Source of the DNA: Thermanaerothrix sp.
GTDB taxonomy: Bacteria > Synergistota > Synergistia > Synergistales > Synergistaceae
Reading direction: 5' to 3'
Assembly: GCA_026417795.1 (NCBI GenBank)
Contig: JAOACP010000001.1
Span: forward strand, 39,069-103,068
Length of the DNA stretch: 64,000 nucleotides
The stretch's first letter is position 1. Every line of letters begins with the position of its first letter. The notes beneath the pieces are model-generated. The model was given only the letters and a program-made list of their open reading frames with translations, made no database searches and was not told where the DNA came from. Below are positions 8,076-17,315 of the stretch, in pieces. Position numbers and translations under genes: made by a program.

Positions 8076-10565
8076 ATGGCTTACGATTTTGGCACCATAG
8101 AGCCCAAGTGGCAGAAGGCGTGGGAGGAGAGCGGTGCTTTTCACGTTGAGACCGGAGGGGATAAGCCGAAGTTCTACTGTCTTGAGATGTTCCCCTATCC
8201 AAGCGGGGCCCTTCACATGGGACACCTTAGGAACTACTCCATAGGGGACCTGATGGCCCGGTTCCTCAGGATGAGAGGCTATAACGTGCTGTATCCCATA
8301 GGATTCGACGCCTTCGGCCTCCCGGCGGAGAACGCGGCCCTTAAGTTCGGAGTTCAGCCTGCGGATTGGACCTGGAAGAACATAGAGCATATGACCAGCC
8401 AGCTGAAGCGGATGGGATGCAGCTATGACTGGCGCAGGCGGGTGGAGACCTGCAACTCTGACTATTACCGTTGGACCCAGTGGCTTTTCCTTCAGTTCTT
8501 CAAGAAGGGGCTTGCCTACCGAAAGGAGGCCCCGGTGAACTGGTGCGAGTCATGCAAGACCGTTCTGGCCAACGAGCAGGTGGTGGACGGAGGGCACTGT
8601 TGGCGGTGCGGAACTACGGTCACCAAGAGAAACCTGAAGCAGTGGTTCTTGAGGATAACCGACTATGCCCAGGAGCTGCTGGATTGTCTTGACTCCCTTA
8701 CCGGTTGGCCGGAGAGGGTTCGGATGATGCAGCGAAATTGGATAGGCAGGTCCGAAGGGGTTCGTCTGAGCTTCAAGGTTGATGGCACGGACCTTGAGAT
8801 AGAGGCCTTTACCACCCGGATAGATACCATCTATGGGGTCACCTTTGTGGCTTTGGCGGCGGAAAACCCGCTGGTAAGACGCCTTGCGGAGCTGTCCCCC
8901 AAGGGGCAGGAGATACTGGACTTTGCGGCTAAGGTAATGCGCCAGAGCGAGATAGAGAGGAGCTCCGTGGGGGCCGAGAAGGAAGGTTTCGACACCGGGT
9001 TCTTCGCCGTGAGCCCCGTTGACGGCCGCAGGATACCCATATGGATAGCCAACTACATCCTCATGGACTACGGGACCGGGGCGATCATGGGGGTTCCCGC
9101 CCATGACCAGAGGGATTTTGAGTTCGCCAGGAAGTACGGGATTAAGGTCATAACGGTTATAAGGCCGGTGGACGGTCAGATCCCCGACGGAAACTCCATG
9201 GAGTCCGCCTTCGAGGACGATGGCATCCAGTGCAACTCCGGTGAGTTCGACGGTCTTCCTACCAGGGAGGCCATTCCAAGGATGGCCCAGTGGTTTGAGG
9301 ATAAGGGATGGGGACGCAGGGAGGTCAACTACCGTTTGAGGGATTGGCTCATATCCCGCCAGCGTTACTGGGGAGCCCCCATACCGGTGGTCTATTGTGA
9401 GCATTGTGGAATAGTCCCCGTGCCGGAGGAGGAGTTGCCAGTCACCCTTCCCATGGACGTAACGGTTCTGGAGGGAGGTGGTTCCCCGTTGCCAGAGGCC
9501 GCCCATTGGGTCAACACCAAGTGCCCCTCCTGCGGAGGACCTGCCAGACGCGAGACCGATACCATGGACACGTTCATATGCTCATCCTGGTACTTCCTCC
9601 GCTACACTTCCCCCTGGAGCGACGATGCCCCCTTTAGGATGGAGGACGTTTCCTACTGGATGCCGGTTGATCAATATATAGGTGGCATAGAGCACGCGTG
9701 CTTGCACCTCATATATGCAAGGTTCTTCACCAAGGTCTGCTCGGACCTCGGACTCTTGCCGCCCAGGGTGAGGGAGCCCTTTACCAACCTTCTGACCCAG
9801 GGAATGGTCATAAAGGACGGATCCAAGATGTCCAAGTCGAAGGGCAACGTGGTGGATCCCGACGAGATAATAAGGCGTTACGGGGCGGATACTGCAAGGC
9901 TCTTCATCCTCTTTGCCGCTCCTCCGGAGAAGGACCTCGACTGGTCCGACAAGGGAGTGGAAGGAGCTCACCGTTTCCTCGGCAGGGTCTTCCGCCTTGT
10001 GGAGGACAACCTGGAGGAGCTGAAGGCCGCGCCTAAACCTATGGAAGTGGGCTCCATAGAGGATAAGGCCGTGAGGGATCTTAAGCGCCTGATCCACAGG
10101 ACGGTGGAGAAGGTTACAAGGGACATAGAGACCGAGAAACAGTTTAACACTGCGGTGGCAAGCCTTATGGAGCTGAGCAACGCGTTAGGATCTCTTAAGT
10201 CCCGTACACCGGAGGCCAGGAGCGTTTTCAGGGAAGGGGTTGAGTCCCTCTTGCTCTGCCTTGCCCCGTTTACACCCCACATATGCGAGGAGCTTTGGGG
10301 GATGATGGGCAATGGGGGGATGATATCCTTAGCCCCATGGCCCGAGGTTGACGAGGAATGTTTGAAACTTGAGGACGTCACCGTGGTGTTCCAGGTTAAC
10401 GGAAAGGTTAGGGAGGGGATCATAGTTCCAGCTGGCCTTTCCAGGGAGGAGCTCCAGCGGGTCGTTATGGACGACCCGAGGGTGGTCAAGCGGCTGGAGG
10501 GCAAGGAGGTAGTGAAGGTAATAGCGGTGCCGGATAAGCTGGTCAATGTGGTGGTGAAGCCCTAG
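8076..10565 (+). CDS. leuS: Leucine--tRNA ligase
   Basis: A class I synthetase of 829 residues. The HIGH motif appears as PSGALHMGH (residues 42-50), the KMSKS motif as KMSKSKG (near 584), and a large editing (CP1) domain with TTRIDTIYGVTFV lies between. Zinc-binding cysteine pairs (WCESCKTVL and GHCWRCG) are present near residue 160-185. ATG 8076 is preferred because GGAGGCGAGG stands immediately upstream and the product then starts MAYDFGTIEPKWQK, as in most LeuRS; an in-frame ATG further up lacks support. The stop TAG overlaps the GTG of holA by one base. Confidence 0.98.
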   Translation: MAYDFGTIEPKWQKAWEESGAFHVETGGDKPKFYCLEMFPYPSGALHMGHLRNYSIGDLMARFLRMRGYNVLYPIGFDAFGLPAENAALKFGVQPADWTWKNIEHMTSQLKRMGCSYDWRRRVETCNSDYYRWTQWLFLQFFKKGLAYRKEAPVNWCESCKTVLANEQVVDGGHCWRCGTTVTKRNLKQWFLRITDYAQELLDCLDSLTGWPERVRMMQRNWIGRSEGVRLSFKVDGTDLEIEAFTTRIDTIYGVTFVALAAENPLVRRLAELSPKGQEILDFAAKVMRQSEIERSSVGAEKEGFDTGFFAVSPVDGRRIPIWIANYILMDYGTGAIMGVPAHDQRDFEFARKYGIKVITVIRPVDGQIPDGNSMESAFEDDGIQCNSGEFDGLPTREAIPRMAQWFEDKGWGRREVNYRLRDWLISRQRYWGAPIPVVYCEHCGIVPVPEEELPVTLPMDVTVLEGGGSPLPEAAHWVNTKCPSCGGPARRETDTMDTFICSSWYFLRYTSPWSDDAPFRMEDVSYWMPVDQYIGGIEHACLHLIYARFFTKVCSDLGLLPPRVREPFTNLLTQGMVIKDGSKMSKSKGNVVDPDEIIRRYGADTARLFILFAAPPEKDLDWSDKGVEGAHRFLGRVFRLVEDNLEELKAAPKPMEVGSIEDKAVRDLKRLIHRTVEKVTRDIETEKQFNTAVASLMELSNALGSLKSRTPEARSVFREGVESLLLCLAPFTPHICEELWGMMGNGGMISLAPWPEVDEECLKLEDVTVVFQVNGKVREGIIVPAGLSREELQRVVMDDPRVVKRLEGKEVVKVIAVPDKLVNVVVKP

Positions 10566-11482
10566 TGCCCCACCTGGTCATATTGGCGGGGGAGCCCTCC
10601 TCTTGGCGGGGGCTCCTCAGCACCGCTGCCCAAAAAATGGGCTTTTCAACCTCCGATGTGATACGAAGAAGCTGTGAGAGCTGGGCTGAGGTGTTGGCGG
10701 ATAGCGCATCCGGAGGGCTATTCTCTGAGAGGTCCTTCTCCCTTGTGGAGGCGGGAAGGGATCTCGGCCCCTTCCCGGAGCCGTTGTTGCCCCTACTGGA
10801 GGGGCCGGACGCTTTGGGGGTGGTCCTTGTAACCGCGGAGCAGGTCCCCAAGGGGCTGGAAGAGCTGGTGTCCCGCGGTTCTAAGAAGGTGTCCTTATAC
10901 TTGGATCAGCCCATCCCCAGGTTCGGTGCGGAGAGGCTCCGATGGATCTACGACAGGGCCAAGATGGAAGGGCTTGTGATGACCAGGGATGCCTTGGCGT
11001 TCATATCCGAGTCATTCGAGGACCGGGAGGAGATATGCGGGGAGCTGAGAAAGCTATCGCTGCTTGGGCGGGAGGTTTCCCTTGAGGACGTGGCGGCCCT
11101 CTGCGTGGGGGATGGACAGAGGCGGCTGGTGTCCTTCCTGGACGACCTGTGTCTTGGAAGGCGTTTGCAGGCCATAGGGGGGCTTGAATTTCTCAAGCGC
11201 CGAGATGACCTGTTGCCGGTGATAACCGCCCTTCATAACAGGTTTCGACTGGCCTTTTACGTCGCCCGTTTTGGTGAAAGGTGGGTCCAGGGGGCTTTGT
11301 CCCCCAGACCCTACGCGCTCAAGATGGCGGTTAAGGCCTCCCAGATCTATGTCAAAGGGGCCTTGGCCCGTTTCCTGAGAGATGTCATAGAGGTCAATTT
11401 GATGGAGAAGATGGGTCTGGGCTCCGGATGGGCCCGGCTTGATCTTGCGGTGTTTCTTCTTTTGGAGGGCACGAAACGCTGA
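10565..11482 (+). CDS. holA: DNA polymerase III delta subunit
   Basis: The 305-residue protein resembles HolA, the clamp-loader subunit that opens the sliding clamp. Sequence similarity in this family is low; the call rests on size, on the C-terminal helical pattern (SFLDDLCLGRRLQAIGGLEF, then LLPVITALHNRFRLA), and on position: holA next to rpsT is a common bacterial arrangement. The N-terminal region lacks a Walker A motif, as expected for delta. Start is GTG overlapping the leuS stop, so the two are probably translationally coupled. Confidence 0.85.
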   Translation: MPHLVILAGEPSSWRGLLSTAAQKMGFSTSDVIRRSCESWAEVLADSASGGLFSERSFSLVEAGRDLGPFPEPLLPLLEGPDALGVVLVTAEQVPKGLEELVSRGSKKVSLYLDQPIPRFGAERLRWIYDRAKMEGLVMTRDALAFISESFEDREEICGELRKLSLLGREVSLEDVAALCVGDGQRRLVSFLDDLCLGRRLQAIGGLEFLKRRDDLLPVITALHNRFRLAFYVARFGERWVQGALSPRPYALKMAVKASQIYVKGALARFLRDVIEVNLMEKMGLGSGWARLDLAVFLLLEGTKR

Positions 11483-11519
11483 AGGGTATGTTACATGCAT
11501 TAGCGTCGTGGTAGGATGC

Positions 11520-11568
11520 AAAAAAGGTCCCCAGGCTTCCGGCGGAGGCTCTAAGGGGACCTTGTTTT
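11520..11568. terminator. Bidirectional terminator between holA and rpsT
   Basis: AAGGTCCCC (11524-11532) pairs with GGGGACCTT (11555-11563). On the plus strand it is followed by TTGTTTT; on the minus strand by a run of six T. It can end both converging transcripts. Confidence 0.85.
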
Positions 11569-11602
11569 GGCGGTATTGAGAGGTGCCCGGTTTTACGCGT
11601 CG

Positions 11603-11881
11603 CTAGGCCTGGGCGCCCTTGAGCAGGGCGTGTACCTTGGCGGCGACGCCCGACTTCCGCCGGGCCGCGGTGTTCCGGTGGATGACCCCCTTCACCACCG
11701 CCTTGTCCAAGACGCACTGAGCCTCGTTCAGGCGCTTCTGGGCCATCTCCACGTCCTTCTCGTTAACCGCCTCAAGGACCTTCTTGATGGCGTTCTTGCA
11801 GCGAGTCTTCCAGAAACGGTTGTAGAGCCTGTTCCTCTCGGCCACCAGAACCCTCTTGGCTGCGGACTTCTTGTTCGGCAC
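11603..11881 (-). CDS. rpsT: 30S ribosomal protein S20
   Basis: A 92-residue basic protein beginning PNKKSAAKRVLVAERNR, with the helical hairpin and the C-terminal HRNTAARRKSGVAAK typical of S20, which binds 16S rRNA early in assembly. The start is GTG at 11881 behind AAAAAGGAGGTGACGGCA; an upstream in-frame ATG would add ten unlikely residues. It is transcribed alone from its own promoter (11914-11943) and ends at the shared terminator with holA. Confidence 0.97.
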   Translation of the reverse strand: MPNKKSAAKRVLVAERNRLYNRFWKTRCKNAIKKVLEAVNEKDVEMAQKRLNEAQCVLDKAVVKGVIHRNTAARRKSGVAAKVHALLKGAQA

Positions 11882-11913
11882 TGCCGTCACCTCCTTTTTT
11901 TCAAACGACAAGC

Positions 11914-11943
11914 ATCATATCACAATAATCCTACCAAGGGCAA
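11914..11943 (-). promoter_or_regulatory. Predicted sigma-70 promoter of rpsT
   Basis: On the minus strand, TTGCCC, an 18-base spacer and TATGAT stand about 33 bases upstream of the rpsT start. Confidence 0.65.
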
Positions 11944-11958
11944 CCTTAGAGGCCATTA

Positions 11959-11987
11959 TTGCCCCCACGGCGCGGCTGTGTTATAGT
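11959..11987 (+). promoter_or_regulatory. Predicted sigma-70 promoter of the rpmH operon
   Basis: TTGCCC, a 17-base spacer and TATAGT, ending 62 bases upstream of the rpmH start. It is divergent from the rpsT promoter. Confidence 0.65.
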
Positions 11988-12048
11988 ACCGAAGCATGCC
12001 TTGAAGAGGCTTTAGGGCCCACCAAGACCAAACGGGGGGGTGTAGACA

Positions 12049-12183
12049 TTGAAGCGCACTTATCAGCCGCATAACACGCCCAGGAAGCGCAGCATGGGTT
12101 TCTTGGTGCGCTCCGCTTCCGCCAGCGGTCGCCGCGTTCTTCGCAACAGGCGCCGCAAGGGTCGCAAGCGTCTGGCCGTCTAA
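12049..12183 (+). CDS. rpmH: 50S ribosomal protein L34
   Basis: A 44-residue, very basic protein: [17 protein letters not shown], then [13 protein letters not shown], the L34 signature and normal length. The start codon is TTG, six bases after GGGGGGGTG. It is the first gene of the classic rpmH-rnpA-yidD-yidC-jag cluster, which in many bacteria lies near the replication origin; no DnaA-box cluster was seen in this window. Confidence 0.97.
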   Translation: MKRTYQPHNTPRKRSMGFLVRSASASGRRVLRNRRRKGRKRLAV

Positions 12184-12188
12184 GGGCC

Positions 12189-12617
12189 GTGTCGGGTAGG
12201 GGTTTATGTCCCGGCAGGCCGAGGGGGCTGTTCTCCTTTCCGAGGGAGCTTCGCCTTAAGAGCGGATGGGAGTTCGACTTCGTGTTCCGCACCGGCCGCC
12301 GGTCATGCGGCGAGCTGGTGCGGCTGTTCTTCGTGGATTCGCCGGATGGAACCTTGAAGGTGGGGGTCACGGTAGGGAAGCGGGTGGCCAAGGCTGCCAA
12401 ACGGGTTCGAGGGCGCCGCTGCGCCAGGGAAGCCTTAAGACGCCTACTTCCGTGGACGAAGAAAGGGGTTTGGCTTGCGGTATCTCTCAGGGAGAAGGCC
12501 CTCGGCGTCACAGCCAGGGACATCTATCGGGAACTGGCCTTGCTCATGGAGAGGAACGGCCTCATGTCGGATCAGTGGCCTGGTGGGGATTGGGAGGTGG
12601 ACCGGGGGGATCTATAA
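12189..12617 (+). CDS. rnpA: Ribonuclease P protein component
   Basis: A 142-residue basic protein, slightly longer than the usual 110-130. The core [20 protein letters not shown] and the RNR-like [15 protein letters not shown] helix match RnpA, which helps RNase P RNA bind the tRNA precursor leader. GTG at 12189 is five bases after the rpmH stop; the first dozen residues ([12 protein letters not shown]) are extra. The 3' end overlaps the predicted start of yidD in another frame by 35 bases. Confidence 0.95.
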   Translation: MSGRGLCPGRPRGLFSFPRELRLKSGWEFDFVFRTGRRSCGELVRLFFVDSPDGTLKVGVTVGKRVAKAAKRVRGRRCAREALRRLLPWTKKGVWLAVSLREKALGVTARDIYRELALLMERNGLMSDQWPGGDWEVDRGDL

Positions 12618-12852
12618 CCCGCTGGTCCTCCTCTGCTTGTTGTTCATAAGGATATACCAGGCATTCATATCGCCTTTGTTGGGTAAAAACTGCCGCTTTT
12701 ATCCTACTTGCTCCCAGTATGCGTATGAGGCGTTGCTGCGGTTTGGACTCATGAGGGGGATGTGGCTTGCGGTAATACGTATCCTCCGCTGCGGTCCCTG
12801 GCATCCTGGGGGGTACGATCCGGTCCCGTCAAAGAAGTGGCGGACTTTTTAG
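12583..12852 (+). CDS. yidD: Membrane protein insertion efficiency factor
   Basis: About 89 residues with the invariant YidD core: [20 protein letters not shown], then [10 protein letters not shown] and [13 protein letters not shown]. YidD proteins are peripheral membrane proteins encoded between rnpA and yidC. The start is uncertain: GTG at 12583 is preferred, inside the rnpA end, but no good Shine-Dalgarno is seen and TTG codons at 12637/12640 are alternatives. The C-terminal region is short, ending KKWRTF. Confidence 0.9.
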   Translation: MGIGRWTGGIYNPLVLLCLLFIRIYQAFISPLLGKNCRFYPTCSQYAYEALLRFGLMRGMWLAVIRILRCGPWHPGGYDPVPSKKWRTF

Positions 12853-12943
12853 GCTGTAGCCCTTGGCCCCATTGGGCGCCATTTGGTTTTGGTATAAGGA
12901 TATGGAGACTTAAAATAAAGACACCTTAAGGAGGCTGAGACGA

Positions 12944-13747
12944 GTGGGTTCCCTCTGGAATGCCGCGGGTGATTTGATGTTGGCCACCCTGAACTTCTTC
13001 TACTCCATAACACGTTCCTACGGGCTGTCCATAATACTTCTCACCGTTGTGGTGAGGATACTTTTGCACCCCCTCTCCCATAAGCAGATGGTGAGCATGC
13101 AGAGGATGCAGAAGATACAGCCTAGGCTTAAGGTGATACAGGAGAAGTATGCCAACGATAAGGAAAAGATGAATCAGGAGATGATGCGGCTCTATAAGGA
13201 GCATGGGGTTAACCCTGCCGCAGGATGCCTCCCGCTTCTGGTTCAGTTGCCTATCTTCATCTTGCTTTATCGGGTTCTCATGAACTACGACTTCTCCAAC
13301 ACCTCTTTCCTGGGGGTGCCATTGAGCACATCCACGCTTGGGGCTTTGGGGGCTGCCCTTGGTATGGGAACTTCTAAACCTACGTTTACCGCGGTCTTAG
13401 GGTCTGTGATATCTAATCCCGCCGGCCTTGCCAGGGTTGACCTTTATGGAGCGTCTGTGCTCCTCATAGCGGTGGTGGGTTTCCTTACCTGGTACCAGCA
13501 GAAGATGAGCTCCGGCAACAATCCGCAGATGGCCTTCATGAACTGGTTCATGCCGCTCTTCATGTCCTTTATATGCTTGAGCCTTCCCGGGGGAGTCATG
13601 ATCTACTGGGGCGCTTCTTCCCTTATAAGCGTGGCTCAGCAAAAATGGGTTCTCATGAGAACAGAGGAGGAGATGAAGGTAAAGCCGGTGCTTCACAAGA
13701 ACAAGCCGGACCATAGGGAGGATCATGGGGTGGAAGGGCAGGATTAG
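12944..13747 (+). CDS. yidC: Membrane protein insertase YidC (short form)
   Basis: A 267-residue Oxa1/YidC protein with five predicted transmembrane helices, a cytoplasmic coiled region (QRMQKIQPRLKVIQEKYAND) and the conserved GCLPLLVQLPIFILLYRVL stretch. It inserts membrane proteins, alone or with SecYEG. It lacks the large periplasmic domain of proteobacterial YidC and shows no lipobox. GTG start behind AAGGAGG. The arginine in the hydrophilic groove is probably the one in TVVVRILLHPLSHKQM. Downstream jag belongs to the same unit. Confidence 0.96.
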   Translation: MGSLWNAAGDLMLATLNFFYSITRSYGLSIILLTVVVRILLHPLSHKQMVSMQRMQKIQPRLKVIQEKYANDKEKMNQEMMRLYKEHGVNPAAGCLPLLVQLPIFILLYRVLMNYDFSNTSFLGVPLSTSTLGALGAALGMGTSKPTFTAVLGSVISNPAGLARVDLYGASVLLIAVVGFLTWYQQKMSSGNNPQMAFMNWFMPLFMSFICLSLPGGVMIYWGASSLISVAQQKWVLMRTEEEMKVKPVLHKNKPDHREDHGVEGQD

Positions 13748-13823
13748 AGCTATGTCTTTTCAAGGGCTGGGCCTTTGTTAGGCGGCTTGTTGGTGGCTCT
13801 TTTGAATGGTGAGGTGATCTCTT

Positions 13824-14495
13824 GTGAGCCTGGATTTGGAGGGTTCCTTGCTGGTGGAGGCCTCGTCGACCGAGGAGGCCAGGATGCAGGGGGCAGTGAG
13901 GTTGGGGCTGGACCCGTCGGATCTGGATGTGGAAGTGGTTGGAGAGGAGAAGCGTCTTTTCGGACTTTTGGGCAGGAAGCTTAAGATAAAGGTGGCGCCC
14001 AGGGGACCGTTGGAGCTCCTTAAGGTTAGGCGCTGCGCTTTGGACATGTTGGCTCGCATGAACCTGGATATAAAGGCCTCGATATCGGAAGAAGGGCTCG
14101 TGAACTTAGAGGGACCCGATTCGGGGATAATCATAGGCCGCTACGGAGAGACCCTTAGGGCTTTGGAGCATCTTTGCAACCTAATGGTGAACAACCAACC
14201 GGGCTCGCCTAGGGTGAGGTTCGATTGTGGCGGATATCGGGAGAAGAGGGAGGCCAACCTGGTCCGGCTTGCCAAATCCGCTGCCGTCAGTGCCATGAGA
14301 CGGGGCAGGCCGGTGAGCCTTGAGCCCATGTCCAGCTGGGAACGGCGGGTTATTCACGTGGCACTGAAGGATAACGACCAGGTGGAAACCAAGTCGGTAG
14401 GTGAGGAACCGTTTCGGAAGGTTGTGGTGTGGCCCAGGCGTTCGCAGAGAAGTGGCGCCTTTGGCGCGGGAAGGCCCCGCAGGGACGGCAACTAG
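13824..14495 (+). CDS. jag: RNA-binding protein Jag/KhpB (KH and R3H domains)
   Basis: A 223-residue protein with an N-terminal Jag_N domain (EASSTEEARMQGAVRLGLDP), a KH domain with the GIIIGRYGETLRALEHL loop, and a C-terminal R3H domain (EPMSSWERRVIHVALKDN). Jag/KhpB binds small RNAs and mRNAs and is commonly encoded after yidC. The tail is basic and low-complexity (RRSQRSGAFGAGRPRRDG). Start GTG follows GGTGAGGTG. mnmE, often next, is absent; a terminator follows. Confidence 0.95.
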   Translation: MSLDLEGSLLVEASSTEEARMQGAVRLGLDPSDLDVEVVGEEKRLFGLLGRKLKIKVAPRGPLELLKVRRCALDMLARMNLDIKASISEEGLVNLEGPDSGIIIGRYGETLRALEHLCNLMVNNQPGSPRVRFDCGGYREKREANLVRLAKSAAVSAMRRGRPVSLEPMSSWERRVIHVALKDNDQVETKSVGEEPFRKVVVWPRRSQRSGAFGAGRPRRDGN

Positions 14496-14519
14496 AATAC
14501 CTTTTTTATGGCTGAGTGT

Positions 14520-14560
14520 GACTAAGGCCCGGGGGTTTCCCAGGCCTTAGTCGTGTTTTT
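14520..14560 (+). terminator. Terminator of the rpmH-jag operon
   Basis: GACTAAGGCC (14520-14529) pairs with GGCCTTAGTC (14543-14552), followed by GTGTTTTT. The 3' end of the opposite-strand ycsI-like gene lies just beyond, so it may serve both directions. Confidence 0.85.
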
Positions 14561-14585
14561 AGAGTTTTTAGGTTTGCTTGGGCGA

Positions 14586-15404
14586 TTAGCAAACAGCGAG
14601 GTCCGAGTTCTTAACATCGCATATGAACATGTGGCCCGGGGAGTGGGAGATCATAAAGGGTATTCCGCTGGCCATGGCCACCGCTTGGGGCGTTACCCCG
14701 CAGGGCCAAAAGACAGGTACCTCGCCGTCCCTTATGGTAACTGGGTCTCCAAAATCAGGCCTTGCCAGATCCTTTATCCCGATGGCGGAGGGATCCCCTA
14801 TGTGTATAGGCGCTCCGTGAACCGATGGGAATCGCCCTGTGCATAGGACCGCCCTTGGTACCATATGGTGCGGTATTGGTCTCATGCTGACCACCATGGG
14901 GCCCTTAAAGGGGCCGGCGGGTTTGCACTGGATGTTGGTGATGTACATGCTTACGTTTACACCCTCTTCGATGTGCCTTACTGGTATGCCCTGCTCCATG
15001 AGGGCCCATTCGAAGGAGAACGAGCAGCCAAGGAGAAACGCCGTGAGATCTTCCCTCCAAAAAGGTGATGCGTCGCTTGTCTCCGTGGCCATGCGCCCCT
15101 TTTCATACACCCTGTACCGGGGGATGTCGGTGCTGACGTCTGCCCCGGGCGCTACCATTAAAGGTTCCAGCTTGCCCGGTTCCGTTACGTCTAATACGGG
15201 GCATGCCTTGGGATTTCGCTGGCAGAAGATCATGAAGTCAAGGGCGTAGTCCCTGGGTAGTGCCACCAGGTTCGCCTGAGCGTAGCCCTCGCACAGCCCC
15301 GCGGTGGGACCGTCCCATTTGCCGGTCCGGATTATTCCCCTCACCTCTTTGGGGGAGAGCCTTCTTAGCTCCTCAAAGTTTTTGCCTTTCGTCATATCCG
15401 TCAT
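14586..15404 (-). CDS. DUF1445 family protein, YcsI-like, putative D-glutamate cyclase-type hydro-lyase
   Basis: The 272-residue protein matches the UPF0317/DUF1445 family, the same domain that occurs in the mammalian mitochondrial D-glutamate cyclase. Typical segments are GYAQANLVALPRDYALDF near residue 42, FLLGCSFSFEWALMEQG near 125, and FWPCGVTPQAVAM near 233. It is the last gene of the oxoproline operon, and its ATG overlaps the pxpA stop (ATGA). D-glutamate cyclase interconverts D-glutamate and 5-oxo-D-proline, so its place beside 5-oxoprolinase genes makes biochemical sense. Activity of the bacterial family is not established; no sequence feature here proves it. Confidence 0.85.
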   Translation of the reverse strand: MTDMTKGKNFEELRRLSPKEVRGIIRTGKWDGPTAGLCEGYAQANLVALPRDYALDFMIFCQRNPKACPVLDVTEPGKLEPLMVAPGADVSTDIPRYRVYEKGRMATETSDASPFWREDLTAFLLGCSFSFEWALMEQGIPVRHIEEGVNVSMYITNIQCKPAGPFKGPMVVSMRPIPHHMVPRAVLCTGRFPSVHGAPIHIGDPSAIGIKDLARPDFGDPVTIRDGEVPVFWPCGVTPQAVAMASGIPFMISHSPGHMFICDVKNSDLAVC

Positions 15405-16186
15405 AGTCCAAGCACCTTCCTTATGGGCCTTATTTCTACCCCCGCGGCATCAAGGCTTTCCCGGATCTTAATCGCCATCTCCACCGCTCCCTTGGTATCC
15501 CCGTGAACGCATATGGATTGGGCCTTTATCGCCACCGTGGACCCGTCATCTGCGGTGACCCTTCCGTGAAGGACCATTTCAACCGCCCGTTGGGATGCCA
15601 AAACCGGATCGTGTATAACCGCCCCTTGCTGAGAGCGGGGTACCAGGGTTCCATCCGGTTGGTATGCCCGGTCGGCAAAGGCCTCCCCGGCGAAGGGTAC
15701 CGATAGTTCCTTCGCTGCCTCCTGGAGCTTGGAATTGGCAAGTCCTAACATTATAAGCTCCCTTTCCCCTTTGCCCGCGTCCTTGATCGCTGCGGCGATG
15801 GCCTTTGCCAGGTTGATATCCTTTGCCGCCTGGTTATAGAGGGCCCCGTGGGGTTTGACATGCTCCAGAGTAGTTCCAGCGGCTTTGCAGAACCCAATTA
15901 GGGCCCCAATCTGGTATATGCATATCTCGTAGACCTCATCAGGAGTCATGGAGAGGTTTCTACGCCCGAAACCTTGAAGATCCGGGTAGGAAGGATGGGC
16001 TCCCAGGGCCACCTTCATGTTGGAACACAGACCTACGGTACGCCTCATAACCGATGGATCTCCTCCATGAAACCCACACGCCACGTTGGCGGAGCTTACC
16101 ACCCTAAGAAGCGCTTCGTCGTCACCCATCTTGTAAGCCCCGAAGGATTCCCCGAGGTCGCTGTTAAGGTCCATTTGCAAAGTCAA
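15401..16186 (-). CDS. pxpA: 5-oxoprolinase subunit A (LamB/YcsF family)
   Basis: A protein of about 261 residues with the LamB/YcsF signatures DLNSDLGESFGAYKMGDD, ANVACGFHGGDP, GAHPSYPDLQGFGRR and HVKPHGALYN. With PxpB and PxpC it forms the ATP-dependent 5-oxoprolinase that opens 5-oxo-L-proline (pyroglutamate) to L-glutamate. TTG at 16186 is preferred: it lies nine bases after AGGGAGG, whereas TTG 16195 would touch that site and ATG 16165 is too far. It is preceded by pxpC with a 40-base gap and overlaps the ycsI-like gene. Confidence 0.95.
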   Translation of the reverse strand: MTLQMDLNSDLGESFGAYKMGDDEALLRVVSSANVACGFHGGDPSVMRRTVGLCSNMKVALGAHPSYPDLQGFGRRNLSMTPDEVYEICIYQIGALIGFCKAAGTTLEHVKPHGALYNQAAKDINLAKAIAAAIKDAGKGERELIMLGLANSKLQEAAKELSVPFAGEAFADRAYQPDGTLVPRSQQGAVIHDPVLASQRAVEMVLHGRVTADDGSTVAIKAQSICVHGDTKGAVEMAIKIRESLDAAGVEIRPIRKVLGL

Positions 16187-16226
16187 CGGAACCAACCTCC
16201 CTTTTTTTAAATTTAAAATTCCATAA

Positions 16227-17315
16227 CTACACTTCTCTTCTGTGGATATCCTCTACACTCACCATAAAAGATCTGCCACCCACCCGGATGTTGAATGAAA
16301 CAGGTCCTATGGTGTGATGTGAAAACCCGAGGCAGGCATCTCCAGAGCTGCTGCGATGCCGGGCCCGAAGGTGGTTGGCTTGTTTTAGTGTTTCATTAAA
16401 TTGAATCAGGCGGTGCAGGGCTTCGTCCACAGTAACCGGGCGGAAACGGAAAGACTCCCCGGGTACTGCCTGGGATAACCTTGCGCAAGACCAGGCGCTC
16501 AGGACGCCTATCTTTGTATAGCCCCCGGTGGTCTGCCGGTCCGCCATCATTACTATGGGGGTGCCGCTGCCTGGAACTTGAATAGCCCCCAGGGCTATGG
16601 GATCTGATATGATGTCCGCCCCGCCTACATGCTCAATTGCAGGTCCTTCCATCCGATAGCCCATCCGATCCGCTTCGTCTGACACCCTATATTCGGAGGA
16701 GTAGAAGGTCTTAATCCCATCGGGGGTGAACATGTGTTCTTGAGGGCCTGGGATGACGTCCAAGACCTGTTCGTTTAGCATTTGATCCAAATGGGTGGGC
16801 CCATCGAAGGCCAGCCCTTCCCCGGATTTCCACAGCGGATCCGCTTCCCCCGATTGGATCATGTCCCCCGCCCTTAGGGGACGGCCGTCCAATCCGCCAA
16901 GCTTAGATCTTAGGTGGGTTGAACGGCTGCCCATGATGGCAGGGACCTGGATGCCTCCGCTGACGCATATGTACCCCCTGCAGCCTGGACCCACGGGGCC
17001 TCTGAAGGAGATCATGTCCCCATTCCTGGGTATGATGACCCCCCATGGGGGCACCATTGTGCCGTTTAGCGTCATCCCAAGGTCCGGTCCGGCGAAGAGC
17101 ATGGCGCCTCCTTCTTCCATGACCTCCAAGGAGGGCCCTAAGATGGTCACTTCCAATGCCGACGCTTCTTGGGGGTTGCCCAATATTACGTTGCCCAACC
17201 TAAGGGAGAAGGGGTCCATGGCCCCCCCTACGGAGACGCCCTTGTCCTGATGGCCCCATCTTCCAAGATCCTGCACGGTTGTGAGCAGCCCAGGGGTTTT
17301 AACCAGCAGCTTCAA
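16227..17315 (-). CDS. pxpC: 5-oxoprolinase subunit C (biotin-dependent carboxyltransferase-like)
   Basis: About 362 residues with the KipA/PxpC signatures TPGLLTTVQDLGRWGHQ, SVGGAMDPFSLRLGN, GGYTKIGVLS and GTPIVMMADRQTTGG. It is one subunit of bacterial 5-oxoprolinase; its fold is shared with the allophanate hydrolase subunit 2 family. TTG 17315 gives MKLLVKTPGLL with a GGGAGGTG six bases upstream; the alternative GTG 17324 is part of that ribosome site. The 5' end overlaps pxpB by 17 bases, so the two subunits are probably made together. Confidence 0.95.
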   Translation of the reverse strand: MKLLVKTPGLLTTVQDLGRWGHQDKGVSVGGAMDPFSLRLGNVILGNPQEASALEVTILGPSLEVMEEGGAMLFAGPDLGMTLNGTMVPPWGVIIPRNGDMISFRGPVGPGCRGYICVSGGIQVPAIMGSRSTHLRSKLGGLDGRPLRAGDMIQSGEADPLWKSGEGLAFDGPTHLDQMLNEQVLDVIPGPQEHMFTPDGIKTFYSSEYRVSDEADRMGYRMEGPAIEHVGGADIISDPIALGAIQVPGSGTPIVMMADRQTTGGYTKIGVLSAWSCARLSQAVPGESFRFRPVTVDEALHRLIQFNETLKQANHLRARHRSSSGDACLGFSHHTIGPVSFNIRVGGRSFMVSVEDIHRREV